DNA of 17,033 bases from Ruminococcaceae bacterium UBA1734 (GTDB taxonomy: Bacteria > Bacillota > Clostridia > Oscillospirales > Acutalibacteraceae). Below the pieces are notes generated by a model. The model was not told the DNA's origin. It saw nothing but the letters and a program-made list of their open reading frames with translations, and searched no databases. Positions 15,146 to 17,033 of the stretch are shown piece after piece. Position 1 is the stretch's first letter. Each line of letters starts with the position of its first letter. A program made the translations under genes and the position numbers. Where the stretch lies: contig DCIE01000043.1 in NCBI GenBank assembly GCA_002315765.1, forward strand, positions 1-17,033, written 5' to 3'.

Positions 15146-15904
15146 TTATGCACCGCAAAATTTCATAACAAGATTTTGAGGCAATATTTTAGCAACTAAA
15201 CGATAAATCTTATAAATTATCCTATTGGTATAAACACTTTTATTTTTATCCGAAGCAATTAAAGATTTCTCGGCAATTACCTTCGGATTAACTCTCGGTA
15301 AATTATCAAAGGTTTTGCTATCTCCCTTTCCGATATTTGCCACCGGTAAAAACTCGGTATCCATAGGTCCCGGACAAACAGCAAGAACATTGATTTTTCT
15401 CGGTTTAAGTTCTTCTCTGAGTCCCTTTGAAAAACTCATAACATAGGCCTTGGTTGAACTGTAAACCGTCATTCGGGTATTAGGTGCAAAGGAAGCAATA
15501 GAACAGGTGTTGATAATTTTACTTTCCTCTTTCATATATTTTAAAGATATTTTAGCAACGGTAGTAAAGGCGGCACAGTTTAAATTAACCATTCCTACAT
15601 TATCTTTAAGGGAAATATCCTCAAACATACCCAATTTCCCGAAACCTGCGTTATTAATAAGCAGTTTGATTTCGGCATTATTATCTTTTAGCAAGCCCTC
15701 GTATTTTTCGGCAAAATCTTCCTTTGTAATATCCATAGAATAGGCTTTTACTTTGCTTTTAAAACTGCTTTGTATCTCGTTTAACCTGTCGAGTCTTCTT
15801 GCAATTATCCATATTTCATCAATATCGGTATATCTATTATAAACACAGGAAACATATTCTTTTCCAAGTCCCGAGGATGCTCCGGTAATAACACAAATTT
15901 TCAT
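15146..15904 (-). CDS. short-chain dehydrogenase/reductase
   Basis: NAD(P)-dependent oxidoreductase of 252 residues with the classical Rossmann fold. The cofactor loop is TGASSGLG (7-14), NNAG is at 84-87, and the catalytic set is S135, Y148 and K152. After the cofactor loop there is an ARR stretch (35-37), basic residues that often favour NADP; that is inference. PGPMDTEF follows the active site, as in many members. The last 30 residues (IYKIYRLVAKILPQNLVMKF) resemble the C-terminal membrane-associating tail seen in DltE/YqjQ-like SDRs. The substrate cannot be assigned. ATG at 15902-15904 has AAGG nine bases upstream, and its own promoter lies 30 bases further. It is transcribed with the secreted cohesin-like protein, but no link in function is evident. 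Confidence 0.9.
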   Translation of the reverse strand: MKICVITGASSGLGKEYVSCVYNRYTDIDEIWIIARRLDRLNEIQSSFKSKVKAYSMDITKEDFAEKYEGLLKDNNAEIKLLINNAGFGKLGMFEDISLKDNVGMVNLNCAAFTTVAKISLKYMKEESKIINTCSIASFAPNTRMTVYSSTKAYVMSFSKGLREELKPRKINVLAVCPGPMDTEFLPVANIGKGDSKTFDNLPRVNPKVIAEKSLIASDKNKSVYTNRIIYKIYRLVAKILPQNLVMKFCGA

Positions 15905-15933
15905 AGCCTACCACCTTACATTACTATATAATA

Positions 15934-15962
15934 AATATACACTATTAATAAAAAAATATCAA
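15934..15962 (-). promoter_or_regulatory. promoter of the dehydrogenase-secreted protein unit
   Basis: On the minus strand TTGATA (15957-15962) and TATATT (15934-15939) are 17 bases apart, each one mismatch from consensus. The start codon is 30 bases past the -10. The whole stretch is AT-rich, so chance matches are easier here than elsewhere. Confidence 0.55.
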
Positions 15963-16031
15963 GAGGATAAAATTTACTTTCTGCACAGTTTTTGTCGCTA
16001 CACAACATTAAATAATTTTCTTTGTAAAATT

Positions 16032-16153
16032 GTGAAATATTGCTTCGCAATGTGAAATGAAATAAATCCACCCACGCCCGCAGGCATTTCACTGTCCGAA
16101 GGACAATTTCACGCAGGTCGTGCATTTCACAAATCCCGCAAGGGATTTATTTC
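16032..16153. repeat. array of GTGAAAT/ATTTCAC heptamers separated by different short hairpins
   Basis: Five copies of one heptamer occur: GTGAAAT at 16032-16038 and 16052-16058, and its reverse complement ATTTCAC at 16086-16092, 16106-16112 and 16124-16130. The pieces between are small palindromes of different sequence: ATTGC-ttc-GCAAT (16039-16051), GCC-cgca-GGC (16076-16085), TGTCC-gaa-GGACA (16093-16105), GCA-ggtcg-TGC (16113-16123) and AAATCCC-gcaa-GGGATTT (16131-16148). GAAATAAATCC (16059-16069) also pairs with GGATTTATTTC (16143-16153) and encloses the right half. The short open frames across this stretch are not real genes. I recall similar palindromic intergenic repeats in gut Clostridia, but no named family that I can cite. 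Confidence 0.75.
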
Positions 16154-16157
16154 GTTA

Positions 16158-16198
16158 TAAAAACCCACTTTTGTCTACCGGACAAAAGTGGGTTTTTA
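16158..16198. terminator. strong terminator downstream of the lipoprotein gene
   Basis: TAAAAACCCACTTTTGTC (16158-16175) and its exact complement (16181-16198) form an 18-bp perfect stem with a 5-base loop. A-run and T-run flank it on both strands, so it can act in either direction. On the minus strand it ends transcription coming from the lipoprotein gene, before the hairpin array. The 16199-16290 stretch between it and the lipoprotein stop shows nothing else. Confidence 0.9.
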
Positions 16199-16290
16199 CA
16201 TGTATAAGAGCTACCAAAAGTTGTTTATTTGAGGTAAAAAATCACTTTGGTCGTTTTTTGAATGGCTCGATAAAACGGGATTTGTTAAGT

Positions 16291-16710
16291 TTACCTAAAC
16301 AGGTTATTAACTCTTTCTTCGTATTCTTCGTCAATTTCGTAGTAATAACTTGAGCATGCCTGTGAAATAGGAAGTACTATAATATCCTCTTTTGCAACGC
16401 CGAGCTCATTAAGAATTGCTTTTGCTTCTTCAATCGACAGTGATTTAAACTGTAATGCTGAGATTTCTTCATTTGTTTTTTCACGGTTTGTGCCTGACAG
16501 CATACCGCAACGGTATGAATTTTCAGACATTTGCCATACATAAACTTCTATCCCTTTGAAATCTGACATCTCAAAATACTCAGGGTATTTTTCCTTCAAT
16601 TCCTTTATGTTTATTGAATCGGTTTGCGGATTATCATTTTTAGGAACTCCGCAACTGACTGTTAATAAAACGATAATAAAACAAAGGAATATGAATACCG
16701 GCTTTTTCAC
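16291..16710 (-). CDS. small putative lipoprotein of unknown function
   Basis: Predicted 139-residue lipoprotein. I start it at the GTG at 16708-16710, because GGAGGT stands seven bases upstream and the product then begins with a basic end and a hydrophobic run: KK, then VFIFLCFIIVLL. An ATG at 16755 adds 15 residues before the signal and has its GGAG only two bases away. TVSC ends the signal, so C20 would be lipidated after signal peptidase II cleavage; T at -3 is acceptable though not the commonest. The mature part is acidic and helical. It includes EEAKAILNELGV and a Cys-Ser-Ser-Tyr-Tyr-Tyr stretch that may lie on a beta strand. I do not recognise a domain. No clear promoter precedes it, so it may be read from the gene to its right. 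Confidence 0.7.
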   Translation of the reverse strand: MKKPVFIFLCFIIVLLTVSCGVPKNDNPQTDSINIKELKEKYPEYFEMSDFKGIEVYVWQMSENSYRCGMLSGTNREKTNEEISALQFKSLSIEEAKAILNELGVAKEDIIVLPISQACSSYYYEIDEEYEERVNNLFR

Positions 16711-16781
16711 GATAATTACCTCCGCAAATTCTGATTTGTTTATTGATTCCAACATATCTCCAATTAAGCCGACAGCGTTAA

Positions 16782-17033
16782 TTAGTTCTGTCGTTTGCTT
16801 TTCACGGTTTTACAGGAAGCAATCAGCATAACACGAATGGGAGGTGCATTGTTCGTTTAAGGTTTTATATGTCTGCTCATCTATGTAATTTGTGAGAAAA
16901 AGAAGCTCAAGCCAATAACCCGTTTCGTTTGCTTCTTTCAGCGCAATTTCAAGCTTTGAAATAAAATCTTTCGTTCCTTGCGCATAGTTAGCTTCGTATA
17001 TATTTGCTCCGATGGAAGTGCCGGAACGACCGA
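16782..17033 (-). pseudogene. four-helix-bundle protein (23S rRNA-IVP family), 5' cut by the window and apparently frameshifted
   Basis: Read from the right edge (first full codon 17029-17031), the product starts GRSGTSIGANIYEANYAQGT and continues with DFISKLEIALKEANETGYW and LELLFLTNYIDEQTYKTLN, the clear signature of the small four-helix-bundle family first seen as rRNA intervening-sequence proteins. In this frame it runs to a TAA at 16810-16812 with an odd tail (SHSCYADCFL). Shifting one frame after CTS gives IRVMLIASCKTVKSKRQN and a stop at 16782-16784, which is the expected last helix. One extra base in the GGG run at 16839-16841 would explain it. The N-terminal helix lies outside the window. 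Function in the family is unclear; Avd of diversity-generating retroelements is a distant member, but no such system is seen here. A sequencing error would make the gene intact. Confidence 0.75.

Noticed and set aside
15916..16125. 69-residue minus-strand open frame across the intergenic region
   Set aside because: It runs through the hairpin-heptamer array, has no Shine-Dalgarno site and its product has no protein-like pattern.
16032..16153. CRISPR array
   Set aside because: The repeat is only 7 bases, occurs in both orientations, and the spacers are palindromes; no cas gene is near.
16120..16353. 77-residue plus-strand open frame
   Set aside because: It begins inside the repeat, crosses an 18-bp perfect terminator and overlaps the end of the lipoprotein gene on the other strand.
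16782..17033. Diversity-generating retroelement or rRNA intervening sequence, suggested by the four-helix-bundle protein
   Set aside because: No reverse transcriptase, template or variable repeat and no rRNA are seen; most members of this family stand alone.

Overview
The window looks like a chromosomal piece from a low-GC anaerobic member of the Bacillota (class Clostridia, most like Oscillospiraceae/Ruminococcaceae-type gut bacteria). The basis is the gene order nusB-xseA-xseB-ispA-dxs-tlyA-nadK-argR-recN, the MEP route to isoprenoids, AT-rich DNA with sigma-A type promoters and purine-rich Shine-Dalgarno sites, and a secreted Ser/Asn-rich protein with CxxC pairs and EF-hand-like loops. This is family-level inference; no rRNA or tRNA gene is present to test it.

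Layout from left to right. 1-299 is non-coding and ends in a perfectly foldable 12-bp inverted repeat abutting a strong promoter. 300-1493 (+) encodes a regulator with an N-terminal MerR/excisionase-like helix-turn-helix and a C-terminal LuxR-type one, closed by a terminator. Everything after that is on the minus strand. 1565-2086 is a CDP-alcohol phosphatidyltransferase with its own near-consensus promoter, overlapped by a palindrome. 2142-13605 is one long tightly packed operon, read right to left: nusB, xseA, xseB, ispA, dxs, tlyA, nadK, argR, recN, tyrS, a 106-residue unknown, nadE and a ttcA-like gene. Most junctions overlap or are under 30 bases, and a TTGAAA-17-TATAAT promoter sits before nusB.

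The operon joins isoprenoid precursor synthesis (Dxs, IspA), NAD and NADP supply (NadE, NadK), DNA repair (XseA/XseB, RecN), RNA modification and translation (TlyA, TtcA-like, TyrS, NusB) and arginine control (ArgR). The 13719-15904 unit is a separate two-gene transcript: a short-chain dehydrogenase and a secreted cohesin-like protein that ends in two EF-hand loops and an amphipathic tail, with a terminator whose stem contains the stop codon.

16032-16153 holds a remarkable array of GTGAAAT/ATTTCAC heptamers separated by different short perfect hairpins. A strong terminator follows, then a small lipoprotein gene with a GTG start and, at the right edge, a four-helix-bundle protein gene that is cut by the window and carries an apparent one-base frameshift. 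I found no CRISPR array, insertion sequence, transposase, phage gene, tRNA or rRNA. The most unusual structure is the hairpin-heptamer array; the least understood proteins are the secreted cohesin-like protein and the double-HTH regulator.
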